This document shows positions 23,601 through 30,071 of a DNA stretch of 34,689 nt, piece after piece; position 1 is the stretch's first letter, and every line of letters starts with the position of its first letter. Source of the stretch: Phoronis australis (taxonomy: Eukaryota; Phoronida; Phoronidae); the NCBI GenBank assembly GCA_002633005.1, contig NMRA01000792.1:11608-46296 (forward strand), written 5' to 3'. Under the pieces are notes generated by a model. That model made no database searches and was not told the origin of the DNA. It saw only the letters and a program-made list of their open reading frames with translations. The position numbers and the translations under genes were made by a program.

Positions 23601-26600
23601 TTCAACTCACTTCCTGTTTATTCAGAGAACAAAAGGTACATTCTGCTCCCAATGTTTCTTTTACAACAACTTGCCTCATTTCACTGCATCTTGTAGGTAT
23701 TTAATAGATATTTTTAATAGAGCACGTGTCGTGAAGAAGCCTATTTATGAAGAGCATTGATCAGACTGTGTTCCTGTTGTGTGGAGCAATTGCCTCATTA
23801 GTGATGACTTGAAATAAGCCAATAGATAATTAAAATAAATCGTTAAGTCATCGACAAAGAGTTCCTTGCGTCAAAAGTTATGCTCATTAATAAATACTAA
23901 GGTAACAGCACAAAAGTCCTCGTGAGTCTGCACTGGACAATGTTTTACACCAGACGTGTTCTTAACTACTCACAAAAGTTTGGAATAAGACAGTGTTCAT
24001 TGTAAGCGTCTGTACATTGACAAACACATTACTTCCCGTCATAAAACCTCGACTATTGTCGACGGCGCTACACAACTTTGCAATATGAATTTGACATCCC
24101 TTCCATAAGACACTGCCATTCTTCGGCATAACGTGNAAGAAACGCAAGGAGTTCGAGGTCATCGTGCAAATATGTCTGTTGCAAAAGTCTGCCAGGAACT
24201 ATGTAATCAAGAGAGACCCTGAATTTCTACACTGGTTCAACTCACTTCCTGTTTATTCAGAGAACAAAAGGTACATTCTGCTTCCAATGTTTCTTTTACA
24301 ACAACTTGCCTCATTTCACTGCATCTTGTACGTATTTAATAGATATTTTTAATAGAGCACGTGTCGTGAAGAAGCCTATTTATGAAGAGCATTGATCAGA
24401 CTGTGTTCCTGTTGTGTGGAGCAATTGCCTCATTAGTGATGACTTGAAATAAACCAATAGATAATTAAAATAAATCGTTAAGTCATCAACAAGGAGTTCC
24501 TTGCTTCAAAAGTTATGCTCATTAATAAATACTAACTTAGGTAACAGCACAAAAGTCCTCGTGAGTCTGCACTGGACAATGTTTTACACCAGACGTGTTC
24601 TTAACTACTCACAAAAGTTTGGAATAAGACAATGTTCATTGTAAGCGTCTGTACATTGACAAACATATTACTTCCCGTCATAAAACCTCGACTATTGTCG
24701 ACGGCGCTACACAACTTTGCAATATGAATTTGACATCCCTTCCATAAGGCACTGCCATTCTTCAGCATAACGTGACAAAATCAGATTAGATGCTCACTTC
24801 TGTCAAACGCTTTCCCATTTTAACAATGGTACATATTTAGCTTGAGATACCTGGAGATAAACAAAGTAAACAACTCATATACCGCAGAAGCTGTTTGTAG
24901 CCTAGGCCGGTGGTGATGAATATGGATAGAAGACTTGTGGTTCATTGATTATCTTGCTATATTTAGAATGAACTTGGCGCAAGTTTCCCACTACAAAAGT
25001 CAATTTTTTTTGTTAAAGTAATGTGAATTTTTATTTTTAAATTTTTATTTTAAAAATCTTCCATTTCTGATATTAGCTTATCACTGAGTGAGTAACAACT
25101 CAGTAAGTAATTTGCATCCAATTTGCATATTTTTGCCTGGTCTCGCATACTACAAGCCAAATTCCCGTACAAGTTCGCAGTTTTGTGTGCGTTGATATGA
25201 CTATATTAATATGTTTATGTTTAAAACCTGATTTAAAATTATGTGTGCAGCAACTTCTTTGTGTAAGTGGTAAAAATTCTTCAAATTGGTATATAATTTT
25301 GCGGATTATTAAAATTTTATTTTGGCAATTTCTTCCGCTAAATTTAAACAGCAATTATAAGAATGTTTCCTCGTTGTTATCATGATTTTTGCAGTTTAGG
25401 TTTTACCGATTAACATTTGTATAAACTGAATGATGTTCAGAAATTTTAGCAACTATGTTTGTCTTACCATTTTTTGGTTCTCCATAACTGTGGGAACAGT
25501 TCTCTAGTGAATGACTTGTACTTTCTCATTTTCTCTAGCATTCTTGGCATTAAAGCTTTAAGTTCAGTTTTCATTTTAGTCATGCTGTTTCCTGTGAGGT
25601 AGAGCCCAACCCAAGTCCTAAGAATGTCAGTTTGAAGAAAAAATCTGCCAGGTAAGTGCAACGCAAAAAATGAGCTTCCCGGTTTTGTGACGTCTGTGTA
25701 GTCATGTGTAGGGCCACTGGTTATTGGTTGTGTAAATGGAAGATATGGCATTAATTTGTGATCATTTTAGTATCTGAATAGATTTAATGGGGAAATGGAC
25801 CACTTAAATGCATGGACCACTGAAATGCGGGCATTCTAGGATAAGCGGTACCACAGGCATTTCTCCAGGACTGGTAGGATTGCTGCTTCACTAGCGCCAC
25901 CTGTTATGTTTTCAAGTTTCTCATGCCATGGTAATGGCTTCTGCAAACAACACTATGCTGTCAATTGTTCGTGTAGTCAACTGAGATACTTGTAATTCAG
26001 TTTCAGGCTCAAGGCCTACATCGATGCGAATAACCAATCAGTGCTTTTATTTATTGAAATAATCAATCGCTGCTTTTATTTTTTGAAAGAATGGATCATT
26101 TTGAGCTTAGAATTTTGCAAACAGTTTAAAATCATTGGTTCACACACAATAGGCTTTTTGGAACTGACATGCAAGGTCTCTTAAACTAGTTCTTTTTGAT
26201 CCCTGCTCTTAGTCATACAACTGTCCCAGTTGGGCTGTGTAGATAAGCATAGCTTAACTAAGAGTTATGATCATGGTTGAAAAGACATGTGCTTTATTAC
26301 CCCTGTTGGTTTTGAATAGCCCATCCCAGAGTGCTGTTTTGTAAACACCAGCTGTGGAACCTTTCACATGAGAAATTTCTTTATGTTTCTTTTTCAGTTT
26401 TGGTGGCAGGAAGCATTTTTCCTCTGACTCACTCAACTCCACCATTGATGAATTGACCCCTGGTTGCAGCCCCTCACCCTCACCCCTGATGACTTCTAAA
26501 AATCAGGTACAGGGGTGACTAGCAGCTATAGAAACGCTCAAGAATTTTGTCAATAATTTTCTACCTCCATCAAAGTCGTGATAAAAATTCAGAAGGAAAA

Positions 26601-29600
26601 AAATTCACTTAATTCTTGAAAAATGCCAGTGTGTTATATTTACAGTATTTTGGTGCTTTTTTTAATTGAAAACTAGTATCTGCTCTGGAAAAATGCCACT
26701 TGGGGTTCAATCTCACTGATCACTTTTGAGCTATCTCAACATTCTCCTTATAAGCCACCCACTCAGTCATAAGCCAGTCCCCTTTTATTTCTCAACCTAT
26801 ATCTAAGCTCAACCTCTGTAACATTGGCAGCATTCGTATCATGTTTGACCAGGGTAGCCATTCGCCCTCACAAAAAGCACAGCTTGCTTTCTCACTTAAA
26901 ACATTTTTCTCAGATGTGCACACTTCATTTCTCCTCCCTCTCGCAAAATGTTTTTCGTTCATCGAAAGTTTGTTGTGAGAATGATGTGTTGAGCATCATA
27001 AAGGGCTGCAGTATCAATATTTTAGTTTTTTTTTAAACTGAGATATAATGTTTTCTCGTCCAGATACAATGTTTTCTAGTACTGGGCTTAGCTCTATTGT
27101 ATATTCATTGTATTTTTGTAGTAAGCATTATGTACATGAGATGATCGTAATAATTATAACTATAGTTTTGACTGTGAATTTGACTTTTTCGCAATGCGTT
27201 CCAGCACTCTGATTCGCCATTGCTACCCGACGATGTCTCCGTAGCGTTCCGCTCTTCAGAAAGCTGTGTCATCAAAGTGAGTTTACAGACAGAGCAAACC
27301 CCCAATGTCAACGTGTACAAAAGCATTATGGTAAGAATTTGTTCCTCAGTCTTTTCTTTGAAAATTATCAAGATTACTGATTTGTCTGGTGCAAAAAAGC
27401 GCTTCCCATTTAAAAAGGGACTTTCCCACTTTGTCCCAAACTGAAATGTAATGTTACAATATAGATAAATGTGAACATTTTGTCATTAAATTTGGTTTGT
27501 AATCGAGGGGGGTAATGATCAGTGGGAAAGTCCCTTTTTAATTGGGAAGCGCTTAAAATTAAAAATTCATCTTCCCTAAATGCACTTGTCAGATAACTGT
27601 CATAAGTCTACCTTTCCTTCAGTAAGTTTTCTTCTGTGCAACTTGAGATACTGTTGTTTAATCATCTCAGTCTTAGATTATACCAGTTAACTACATGGTA
27701 TTCCCCATTCTAGAGGATCTAAATGCGATGCAGCGCAGGGTACCACAAGAGGGTCATGACCTGTTCACTGGAAAAGGCCGTGCCCACAGTACAAACTCAT
27801 TTCAATTTTGCGTTTAGAGCCGCAGGTATTAGAAAAGTTCCCTTAGATTGCCATGTGTTTCATTGCTGTATTTCCGAGCACTCTCTGGTCATGGCAGCCC
27901 AAACTGCCAGTTTTTCACCTAAAACATGCACAATGGCAGGATCGTGTTATTAAAAAATGAATCAGAAAAATCCTTCAAGGAAAGAGTTCCTCCATGCATA
28001 TATGGCTATATAGTGTGAAGCTGCCCACCATGTGCTGCAAAAATGTTGGACTTAGTGGCCTAGAATTTTGTGGACCTTTGTAAATGTTAGGCGAAATTCG
28101 CACACAACAGGCCTTTTGAAATTGACATACAACGTCAGTGAAAGTAGTTCTATGTGAAAGTAGTTCTATGTGAAACCTGCTCCGTCATACAACCGTCCCA
28201 GTTGGACTGTGTAAATAAACACAGCTTAACAAGGGTTTATCGCTCGGGCTGAGAAGATAATTGTTTTACTTTCCTCTATGGGTTTTGAATAGCCAAGCTC
28301 AGAATGAACCATAACGAGACCATCATTCTCAGTGATGTCATGCAGGCCAATGACCAAATTAACCATGCCTGAATTAAGTCAGAAATCTGATCTTACACTC
28401 CACTTTACTATATGTAATTAATTCCCACTTAAACAAAAACACTAACTATTAGAGAATATACCCATAACTGGTAGTTACTGTCAGTGATAATTTGTATCAA
28501 TCATTTCTGGACTTCGATGCCCTCAACAGGGTTAAATCGTTAGTCAATAATCGTTAAGTGTAACACCTTACTTCTGACTTCAATTTCGACAAATAGACCC
28601 CATAACACAGTTAAAACCCAGTTTGCTATATAAAAAAGCATCTCCTCACCTATATGTACACACAATATAGCCGACAAGCAAAATAAGTCTATTTTGTCAT
28701 TCAAGTTTCTCCACAAAAGTTAAGATTAAGAAAATTTAGGTATTATAAAACAACATTTGTTGGACTCTCCATTATATGCAGCTAGGTAATCAGCTTTTAG
28801 AGTATGGAGAAATGTGGTATTTATTTTTGTGCAAAATAAACAATGAATGTACTGGCAGTAAAATGGTTTATTTCATGTCTGTTTACCAGCTCACCAACAG
28901 GGATCACACTAAGACCGTGATCCAGAATTCTCTTCTTAAATATGGCGTGGACGATGACCCTGACTTATACTGTGTCTCTCAGGTCTTCCAAGATGGGTCA
29001 GGTATAATTCAGTATTATTGTTGTGTGCACCCATTCATATTTGCTAAGCTATATAAGTTTGCATTTGTCAGTAATTTGTGTAATTTGGCACGACTCATTA
29101 TACTTTCCCATGTGATGAGATTTTGAATTGTGTCCACTTTCAACTGATGAATGATCGGATAATTTGATAAGTATACTCAGACAATGGAAGTCTCTCAAAG
29201 TAGTCATTGTATTGCCCCACAATAAACCTTTTCTTTAAGACAATCAAGTCAGTTGTTTAACACCTGGCAGTGATAACCCAAGTCATGTATGGAACTGATG
29301 CAGAGACAGTCCAGAGAGCGTTGTTAGTGCTCATTAGAAGTCAACTTCCTTGATTCCTGTTTGAACTAACCAGGTATCCACCAAAGACGGAAGCCTGATG
29401 CTTTAGATATTTTAATAAACAATAATCGTCTGAGGTTCCTGGGTAATTGGTAAATCCCACAATTCCCGTGTGCAGTAAGTTGTCACGGTTGATAATTATC
29501 GATTGGTAAAATATTACACAGCCTCAGTGATGTAATTTGATCTCTGCTTCGCTTACAGAACTTCAAATTCCCGATAAGGCCAATGTGTTCTACGGAATGA

Positions 29601-29719
29601 ACAACACTGGAATTTTGACATTTGTTGTTCGAACCAAGGATTTCCAGCATATACTGGACTCACTTCCAAAGACGGGCAGGAAAAAAACGAGCAAGCATTC
29701 AAAGAACGACACGCTATGA
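2676..29719 (+). CDS. RALGDS: RalGDS/RGL-family Ral guanine nucleotide exchange factor (15-exon model)
   Basis: Role from the family: a GTP exchange factor for Ral GTPases and a Ras effector, recruited to membranes when its C-terminal RA domain binds Ras-GTP. Model exons: 2676-2699, 8494-8583, 10208-10419, 12725-12784, 13920-14110, 15088-15182, 17202-17417, 17805-17908, 22694-22871, 23394-23635, 25580-25651, 26398-26506, 27205-27330, 28890-29001 and 29559-29719. Together they make 1992 nt, or 663 residues, with every junction GT-AG and in phase. Domains: REM about residues 45-190, CDC25 about 212-480 ([31 protein letters not shown]), Ser/Pro linker 495-545, RA about 545-650 ([19 protein letters not shown]). 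Vertebrate paralogues are somewhat longer, roughly 700-900 residues, mainly through the N-terminus and linker. The family is certain; which paralogue is not, and an invertebrate gene may equal all of RALGDS and RGL1-3. The first exon is the least certain. Exons 7 and 8 occur again at 19932-20147 and 20550-20653, and part of exon 10 at 24137-24270. Confidence 0.9.
3298..3475 (-). repeat. Dispersed repeat family A, inverted copy
   Basis: Its reverse complement aligns with 28095-28305 and 26137-26332. Shared blocks on the plus strand here include GGCTATTCAAAA, TTAAGCTGTGTTT, AGAACTACTTTCA and TTTCAAAAGGCCT. The three copies are clearly diverged, so this is an old interspersed repeat. The class is unknown and no coding remnant is visible. 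Confidence 0.6.
4050..4790. repeat. Dispersed repeat family B, two tandem copies
   Basis: Two diverged copies lie about 430 bp apart, near 4050-4330 and 4480-4770. Both carry ATCTCCTAAA..., then CTAGTGGCA.TTTTA, TTTACCTCTG, and a TCATAAAATTTGGCAG block followed by ATCTATTAGTGAG or its variant, ending GTGGCC.TTTTT. A third diverged copy is at 6730-7180. The class is unknown. Confidence 0.55.
6730..7180. repeat. Dispersed repeat family B, third copy
   Basis: It resembles 4050-4790: CCCCTAGTGGAAAATTTAAT, then TTCATGAAATTTGGCAATAG, and further on ACGACTCAAGGGATCATTATG, which parallels CCGCTCTAGGGATGACTTTG near 4350. It is more diverged than the other two copies. No open frame spans the copies. 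Confidence 0.45.
7363..7718. repeat. 178-bp tandem duplication (two copies)
   Basis: The segment from about 7363 to 7540 (AAGCAAAATCGTGAGTTGGG ... GTGGCAATTGTCGAG) repeats at 7541-7718 with only a few substitutions and a short indel. The similarity implies a recent duplication inside intron 1. No coding or RNA function is visible. Confidence 0.8.
7885..8125. mobile_element. MITE with ~26-bp terminal inverted repeats (GGGGCC/GGAGCC ends)
   Basis: The left end GGGGCCTGTTCC..AAACTGACTTAAG (from 7885) matches the reverse complement of the right end GGAGCCCGTTCCGACAAAAC (ending 8125), continuing through TGACTAAG. The interior is rich in CTTAAGT/ACTTAAG motifs that also pair with each other. No clear target duplication could be fixed. 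It lies 369 bp before exon 2. Confidence 0.55.
8494..8583 (+). CDS. RALGDS: Exon 2, N-terminal conserved segment
   Basis: After the acceptor ...CCCTTATAG it reads an acidic stretch followed by [13 protein letters not shown], the short conserved segment that precedes the REM domain in RalGDS/RGL proteins. The donor is GAG|GTATTT. It is 90 nt long, in phase 0 at both ends, and covers residues 9-38 of the model. Confidence 0.75.
8584..10207 (+). other. Intron 2
   Basis: It contains the inverted-repeat element at 8735-8980. The remainder (8981-10207) shows no gene, RNA or repeat that I recognise. The acceptor is ...TATATGAACAG at 10206-10207. Confidence 0.5.
8735..8980. mobile_element. MITE/foldback element with ~80-bp inverted repeats
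   Basis: The left arm 8735-8817 (GGGGCCTTGTTCATGA ... AGACAGAAATTTGATC ... CATGACTGCCAAAT) matches the reverse complement of the right arm, about 8890-8980 (AGGGGTTTCC ... AAGACAGAAATTTGATCGTA ... CACGACTGCCAAAT). A loop of about 70 bp lies between them. It starts about 150 bp after exon 2. Target duplications are not clear. The GGGGCC ends recall the 7885-8125 element. Confidence 0.65.
10208..10419 (+). CDS. RALGDS: Exon 3, first part of the REM (RasGEF N) domain
   Basis: It reads [16 protein letters not shown]..., then [14 protein letters not shown] and [19 protein letters not shown], the start of the REM domain, which supports the fold of the catalytic domain. The acceptor is AACAG|TTA and the donor ACAA|GTGAGT. 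The 212-nt exon ends after two bases of a Lys codon, which the first G of exon 4 completes. Confidence 0.93.
10950..10983. other. Perfect 9-bp hairpin in intron 3
   Basis: TTTTACCCG (10950-10958) pairs perfectly with CGGGTAAAA (10975-10983) around a 16-nt loop. GCCGCCATTTT, a YY1-type motif, overlaps the left arm, and a GC box (GGGGGCGGAG) follows near 11013. The function is unknown. Confidence 0.4.
11671..11913. repeat. 21-bp minisatellite, about 11.6 copies
   Basis: The unit is CCTCTTTACACTAGCCTCTAA with a few variants (CCTATTTACA, ACAATAG). Because 21 is divisible by three and no stop occurs in two of the frames, it opens spurious frames on both strands: an LFTLASN repeat on plus and a KRLEASV repeat on minus. 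Confidence 0.95.
12725..12784 (+). CDS. RALGDS: Exon 4, small REM-domain exon (60 nt)
   Basis: It was found by phase matching. After ...CTATTAAAG it gives a G that completes the Lys codon of exon 3, then [19 protein letters not shown], then AG before the donor AAG|GTCAGT. The AG is completed by the first A of exon 5 to give Arg. The segment is the variable, acidic loop of the REM domain that follows the '...LLxKY' helix in the family. Both junctions fit, which is unlikely by chance; the polypyrimidine tract is modest. Confidence 0.8.
12785..13919 (+). other. Intron 4
   Basis: No exon or repeat recognised. It contains a 13-G homopolymer at about 13218-13230 and one ambiguous base at 13235, most likely a sequencing problem at the G run. 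Confidence 0.5.
13920..14110 (+). CDS. RALGDS: Exon 5, second part of the REM domain
   Basis: It reads [20 protein letters not shown], then [12 protein letters not shown] and a helical [17 protein letters not shown]. The 'W-x-x-x-Y-P-x-D-F' pattern is typical of REM domains. The acceptor is CTCTCTAG|A and the donor GATG|GTGAGA. It is 191 nt long and ends after one base of a Gly codon that exon 6 completes. Confidence 0.93.
14111..15087 (+). other. Intron 5
   Basis: No exon, RNA gene or obvious repeat seen. The minus-strand open frames around 14242-14885 are chance frames with no recognisable domain. Confidence 0.45.
15088..15182 (+). CDS. RALGDS: Exon 6, entry into the CDC25 (RasGEF) domain
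   Basis: It reads [20 protein letters not shown] and then [12 protein letters not shown], the canonical first motif of RasGEF catalytic domains (AEQLTxxD). The acceptor is TTTCAG|G and the donor GCG|GTGAGT. The 95-nt exon ends in phase 0, matching exon 7. Confidence 0.92.
15387..15518. repeat. 12-bp minisatellite, 11 copies
   Basis: The unit is YGTTATCCAAYC. The two variable sites (C/T at unit positions 1 and 11) alternate in the middle of the array, giving a partial 24-bp higher-order period. It opens chance frames on both strands (NPLS and DWIT repeats). Confidence 0.95.
16723..16890. repeat. 34-bp tandem array, five units (copy A)
   Basis: The unit begins CACTTAATTTGCACACAATA and continues TGGCTGAMAAGTGT. 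There are five units with one 4-base insertion between the second and third. The corresponding site in copy B (19558-19617) has only about two units. Confidence 0.9.
17202..17417 (+). CDS. RALGDS: Exon 7, CDC25 catalytic domain (copy A)
   Basis: It has 72 codons, in phase 0 at both ends. It reads [20 protein letters not shown], then [19 protein letters not shown] and [14 protein letters not shown], the conserved N-terminal helices of the RasGEF domain including LGSVW and the FN...V segment. The acceptor is TTCTCCAG|A and the donor CAG|GTAAAT. The second copy (19932-20147) differs by one residue, Ser versus Ala in KP(S/A)QRAK. Confidence 0.95.
17805..17908 (+). CDS. RALGDS: Exon 8, CDC25 catalytic domain (copy A)
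   Basis: It reads [20 protein letters not shown] and then [15 protein letters not shown]. This is the signature 'NFxSLxAIxxGLxxxPIxRLxxTW' block of RasGEF domains, which helps form the GTPase-binding face. It is 104 nt long, with donor CCAA|GTGAGT, and ends after two bases of a Lys codon that exon 9 completes. Confidence 0.95.
18227..18409. mobile_element. hAT-like element, left end only (cut by the gap)
   Basis: It starts CAGGGCTTGGAATTTTC after ATTAAA, exactly as the full copy at 20950-21420, and is lost in the N run at 18410. The interior repeats TTTCCGC motifs. Confidence 0.7.
18410..18895. other. Assembly gap, 486 N
   Basis: A run of N joins copy A to copy B of the duplicated block. 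Open frames reported across it are meaningless. Confidence 1.
19558..19617. repeat. 34-bp tandem array, two units (copy B)
   Basis: This is the counterpart of 16723-16890. The first unit has a 2-base deletion in the GCACACAATA part, and only about two units are present. Confidence 0.85.
19932..20147 (+). CDS. RALGDS: Exon 7, copy B (probable second allele)
   Basis: This 216-nt copy is intact and translates to the same 72 residues as 17202-17417 except Ala for Ser in KPAQRAK; other differences are silent. Its donor lies in a 13-bp tandem duplication, TTCTCAGGTAAAT twice (20141-20166), which creates a second GT donor 13 nt downstream. If spliced after copy A of exon 8 the frame would shift, so the two copies cannot both be used in one functional mRNA. 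Confidence 0.85.
20550..20653 (+). CDS. RALGDS: Exon 8, copy B (probable second allele)
   Basis: This 104-nt copy is intact and encodes exactly the same residues as 17805-17908, with silent changes in the Ser and Ile codons of QSNPIYR. Its acceptor and donor are the same as in copy A. It joins in phase to exon 9 at 22694. Confidence 0.88.
20950..21420. mobile_element. hAT-like non-autonomous element, 471 bp
   Basis: The ends are CAGGGCTTGGAAT (20950-20962) and its inverted copy ATTCCAAGCCCTG (ending 21420). ATTAAA abuts both ends (20944-20949 and 21421-21426) as a probable target duplication. The interior is locally GC- and CpG-rich with repeated TTTCCGC motifs and no transposase frame. The CAGGG termini suggest hAT, but a full 8-bp duplication is not evident. 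Confidence 0.65.
21511..21900. repeat. Diverged ~195-bp tandem duplication
   Basis: Two copies, about 21511-21682 and 21706-21900, share ATTTTAT.CATTG.TCTT, AATGTTTTGTTTC, ATTATCTTC.TTTTT, TTGACTC, GTACAGTTT.T.AACTATTCAA, TGTAAATCTA, TTGGTCGCTTTT.GCTGTGTCA and CCTGTCAT. It is old, noncoding intronic sequence. Confidence 0.65.
22694..22871 (+). CDS. RALGDS: Exon 9, CDC25 catalytic domain
   Basis: It reads [18 protein letters not shown], then [18 protein letters not shown], then a basic stretch [17 protein letters not shown]. The 'FxELSDIFSxENN...RELLxKEGTxKFA' pattern is diagnostic of the RalGDS/RGL branch of RasGEFs. The 178-nt exon ends in phase 0. The donor AAAAT|GTACGA is weak, but it is the only GT nearby that keeps the frame into exon 10. 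Confidence 0.92.
22872..23393 (+). other. Intron 9
   Basis: It is 522 bp with no exon or repeat. Two CACGTG-type E-boxes occur, GTCACGTGAT near 23063 and GTCACGTGTC near 23181; their significance is unknown. Confidence 0.5.
23394..23635 (+). CDS. RALGDS: Exon 10, C-terminal half of the CDC25 domain
   Basis: It reads [20 protein letters not shown], then [20 protein letters not shown], then [17 protein letters not shown] and [26 protein letters not shown] is the strongest RasGEF signature, and [11 protein letters not shown] follows as in all family members. It is 242 nt, with acceptor CCCCTCAG|G and donor AAAG|GTACAT, and ends after AG of a Ser codon. Part of it is repeated at 24137-24270. Confidence 0.95.
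23502..24135 (+). repeat. Small duplicated block, copy 1
   Basis: It is near-identical to 24137-24774, with scattered substitutions and a 4-base indel (ACTAAGGTAAC versus ACTAACTTAGGTAAC). It ends exactly at the single N at 24136. Confidence 0.95.
24136..24136. other. Single N at a duplication junction
   Basis: This ambiguous base sits exactly between copy 1 and copy 2 of the small duplicated block, and so probably marks a contig join. Confidence 0.9.
24137..24774 (+). repeat. Small duplicated block, copy 2 (3' part of exon 10 repeated)
   Basis: It begins inside exon 10 coding sequence ([10 protein letters not shown]...) with no acceptor, runs through the same donor (exon end 24270) and intron sequence, and continues into unique sequence after 24774. 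The exon fragment lacks its 5' half, so it is not a usable exon. Confidence 0.93.
24775..25579 (+). other. Rest of intron 10
   Basis: AT-rich with no exon, RNA or repeat recognised. Two overlapping opposite-strand open frames at 25100-25385 are chance frames. Confidence 0.5.
25580..25651 (+). CDS. RALGDS: Exon 11, end of the CDC25 domain (72 nt)
   Basis: It was found by phase and motif. After TTCATTTTAG the first T completes the Ser codon of exon 10, then [20 protein letters not shown], and the exon ends CCAG|GTAAGT, an ideal donor. The SCEVEP motif corresponds to the conserved 'LSCxLEP' that closes the catalytic domain in RalGDS/RGL proteins. Its length is a multiple of three, so it could be skipped without a frameshift. 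Confidence 0.85.
25652..26397 (+). other. Intron 11
   Basis: It contains a copy of dispersed repeat family A (26137-26332) just before the acceptor TTTTTCAG. Nothing else is recognised. Confidence 0.5.
26137..26332 (+). repeat. Dispersed repeat family A, copy 2
   Basis: It aligns with 28095-28305 in the same orientation: CACACAAYAGGC.TTTTGAA, TAGTTCT, GTCATACAAC.GTCCCAGTTG, ACTGTGTA.ATAA.CA.AGCTTAAC and GGTTTTGAATAGCC. The inverted copy is at 3298-3475. Confidence 0.65.
26398..26506 (+). CDS. RALGDS: Exon 12, Ser/Pro-rich linker
   Basis: It reads [20 protein letters not shown] and then [16 protein letters not shown]. This low-complexity linker joins the catalytic and RA domains; in the family this region is variable and phosphorylatable, and SPSPSP offers proline-directed sites (inference). 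The acceptor is TTTTTCAG|T and the donor CAG|GTACAG. It is 109 nt long and ends in phase 0. Confidence 0.9.
26507..27204 (+). other. Intron 12
   Basis: No exon or repeat recognised. A 70-codon plus-strand frame at 26824-27036 has no recognisable domain. Confidence 0.5.
27205..27330 (+). CDS. RALGDS: Exon 13, start of the RA domain
   Basis: It reads [20 protein letters not shown], then [22 protein letters not shown]. The first two beta strands of the ubiquitin-like Ras-association fold are recognisable; these strands pair with the Ras switch-1 strand, and the Lys in VYKSI matches the conserved basic position used for Ras binding in this family. The 126-nt exon is in phase 0 at both ends, with donor ATG|GTAAGA. 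Confidence 0.92.
27397..27554. mobile_element. 158-bp MITE with ~34-bp near-perfect terminal inverted repeats
   Basis: The left arm 27397-27430 (starting AAGCGCTTCCCATTTAAAAA) and the reverse complement of the right arm 27521-27554 (starting AAGCGCTTCCCAATTAAAAA) differ at one position. About 90 bp lie between them. No coding capacity and no clear target duplication. Because it is in an intron of the sense strand, the pre-mRNA can fold into a long hairpin. Confidence 0.75.
28095..28305 (+). repeat. Dispersed repeat family A, copy 3
   Basis: Same family as 26137-26332 and, inverted, 3298-3475. This copy carries a short internal tandem duplication (GTGAAAGTAGTTCTAT twice near 28137-28170). Confidence 0.65.
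28655..28860 (+). repeat. Diverged relative of the intron 6 repeat (16860-17090)
   Basis: Shared order of blocks: ACACACAATAT.GC.GAC, CTCCACAAA, then TAATCAGC.TTTGAG..TGGA, AAATG...ATTTTTTT..CAAAATAA and a TGTACTG.CA block. The same order occurs at 16860-17090 and 19600-19820. It is an old interspersed repeat of unknown class that directly precedes exons in both places. Confidence 0.5.
28890..29001 (+). CDS. RALGDS: Exon 14, middle of the RA domain
   Basis: It reads [20 protein letters not shown] and then [17 protein letters not shown]. This is the main helix of the RA fold ([12 protein letters not shown]) and the following strand. The acceptor is TTTACCAG|C and the donor TCAG|GTATAA. It is 112 nt long and ends after one base of a Glu codon. 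Confidence 0.92.
29002..29558 (+). other. Intron 14
   Basis: 557 bp; nothing recognised beyond the splice sites. Confidence 0.5.
29559..29719 (+). CDS. RALGDS: Exon 15, end of the RA domain and stop codon
   Basis: It reads [20 protein letters not shown] and [18 protein letters not shown], then a basic tail ([14 protein letters not shown]) and TGA at 29717-29719. The 'L-x-IP-x-x-ANVFYxMN' motif is the hallmark of RalGDS-type RA domains. The basic C-terminal tail after the domain is also a family trait. The acceptor is GCTTACAG|A. Confidence 0.95.
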
Positions 29720-29944
29720 CTGCCCTCTATTGCCGTTGATGTGAACTACTTGTCTGGGCTAGAGTCCATTTCCCACCTATTAACTCTGAATGACCGGTAA
29801 TGGTTGGGTCTTGGTTGCTGAAACTACAAACATGATAATTGTTTACTTTAAGGTTTGGGTCTTAGGACCAAATGGTTATAATTACTATTGGTAGTGTGAC
29901 TTTTAATTGCTAAAAACCACCGTTTCCTTTGTTTTCACAAAAGA

Positions 29945-30060
29945 GGAGGCAATGTGGCTTAGTGTGATAGGTGCCCGTCTTCTTTACTTGAGGTAGTGGG
30001 TTCGAGTCCCACTGGGCTACACTGCTAGACCCACGATTCATGTTGCTAGCTCCTCAGCTC
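29945..30060 (+). mobile_element. tRNA-derived SINE (or tRNA pseudogene)
   Basis: There is an A-box-like TGGCTTAGTGTG (29955-29966) and a canonical B box GGTTCGAGTCC (29999-30009). The B box sits in a perfect T arm: GTGGG, a TTCGAGT loop, CCCAC (29996-30012). The acceptor stem does not pair (GGCAATG versus TGGGCTA), so it is not an intact tRNA. The 3' boundary is uncertain. Confidence 0.7.
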
Positions 30061-30071
30061 AGTTTTGAATT

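Larger units (their letters stand above)
27331..28889 (+). other. Intron 13
   Basis: It holds the long-inverted-repeat MITE (27397-27554), family A copy 3 (28095-28305) and a region related to the duplicated block of intron 6 (28655-28860). The 76-codon frame at 27723-27953 has no recognisable domain. Confidence 0.55.

Noticed and set aside
24164-24352. Separate small gene from the repeated part of exon 10
   Set aside because: It is a fragment of exon 10 without an acceptor or start, beginning at an N, and belongs to the second copy of an allelic overlap.
29945-30020. Functional tRNA gene
   Set aside because: The B box and T arm are perfect, but the acceptor stem does not pair, so a SINE head or pseudogene is more likely.
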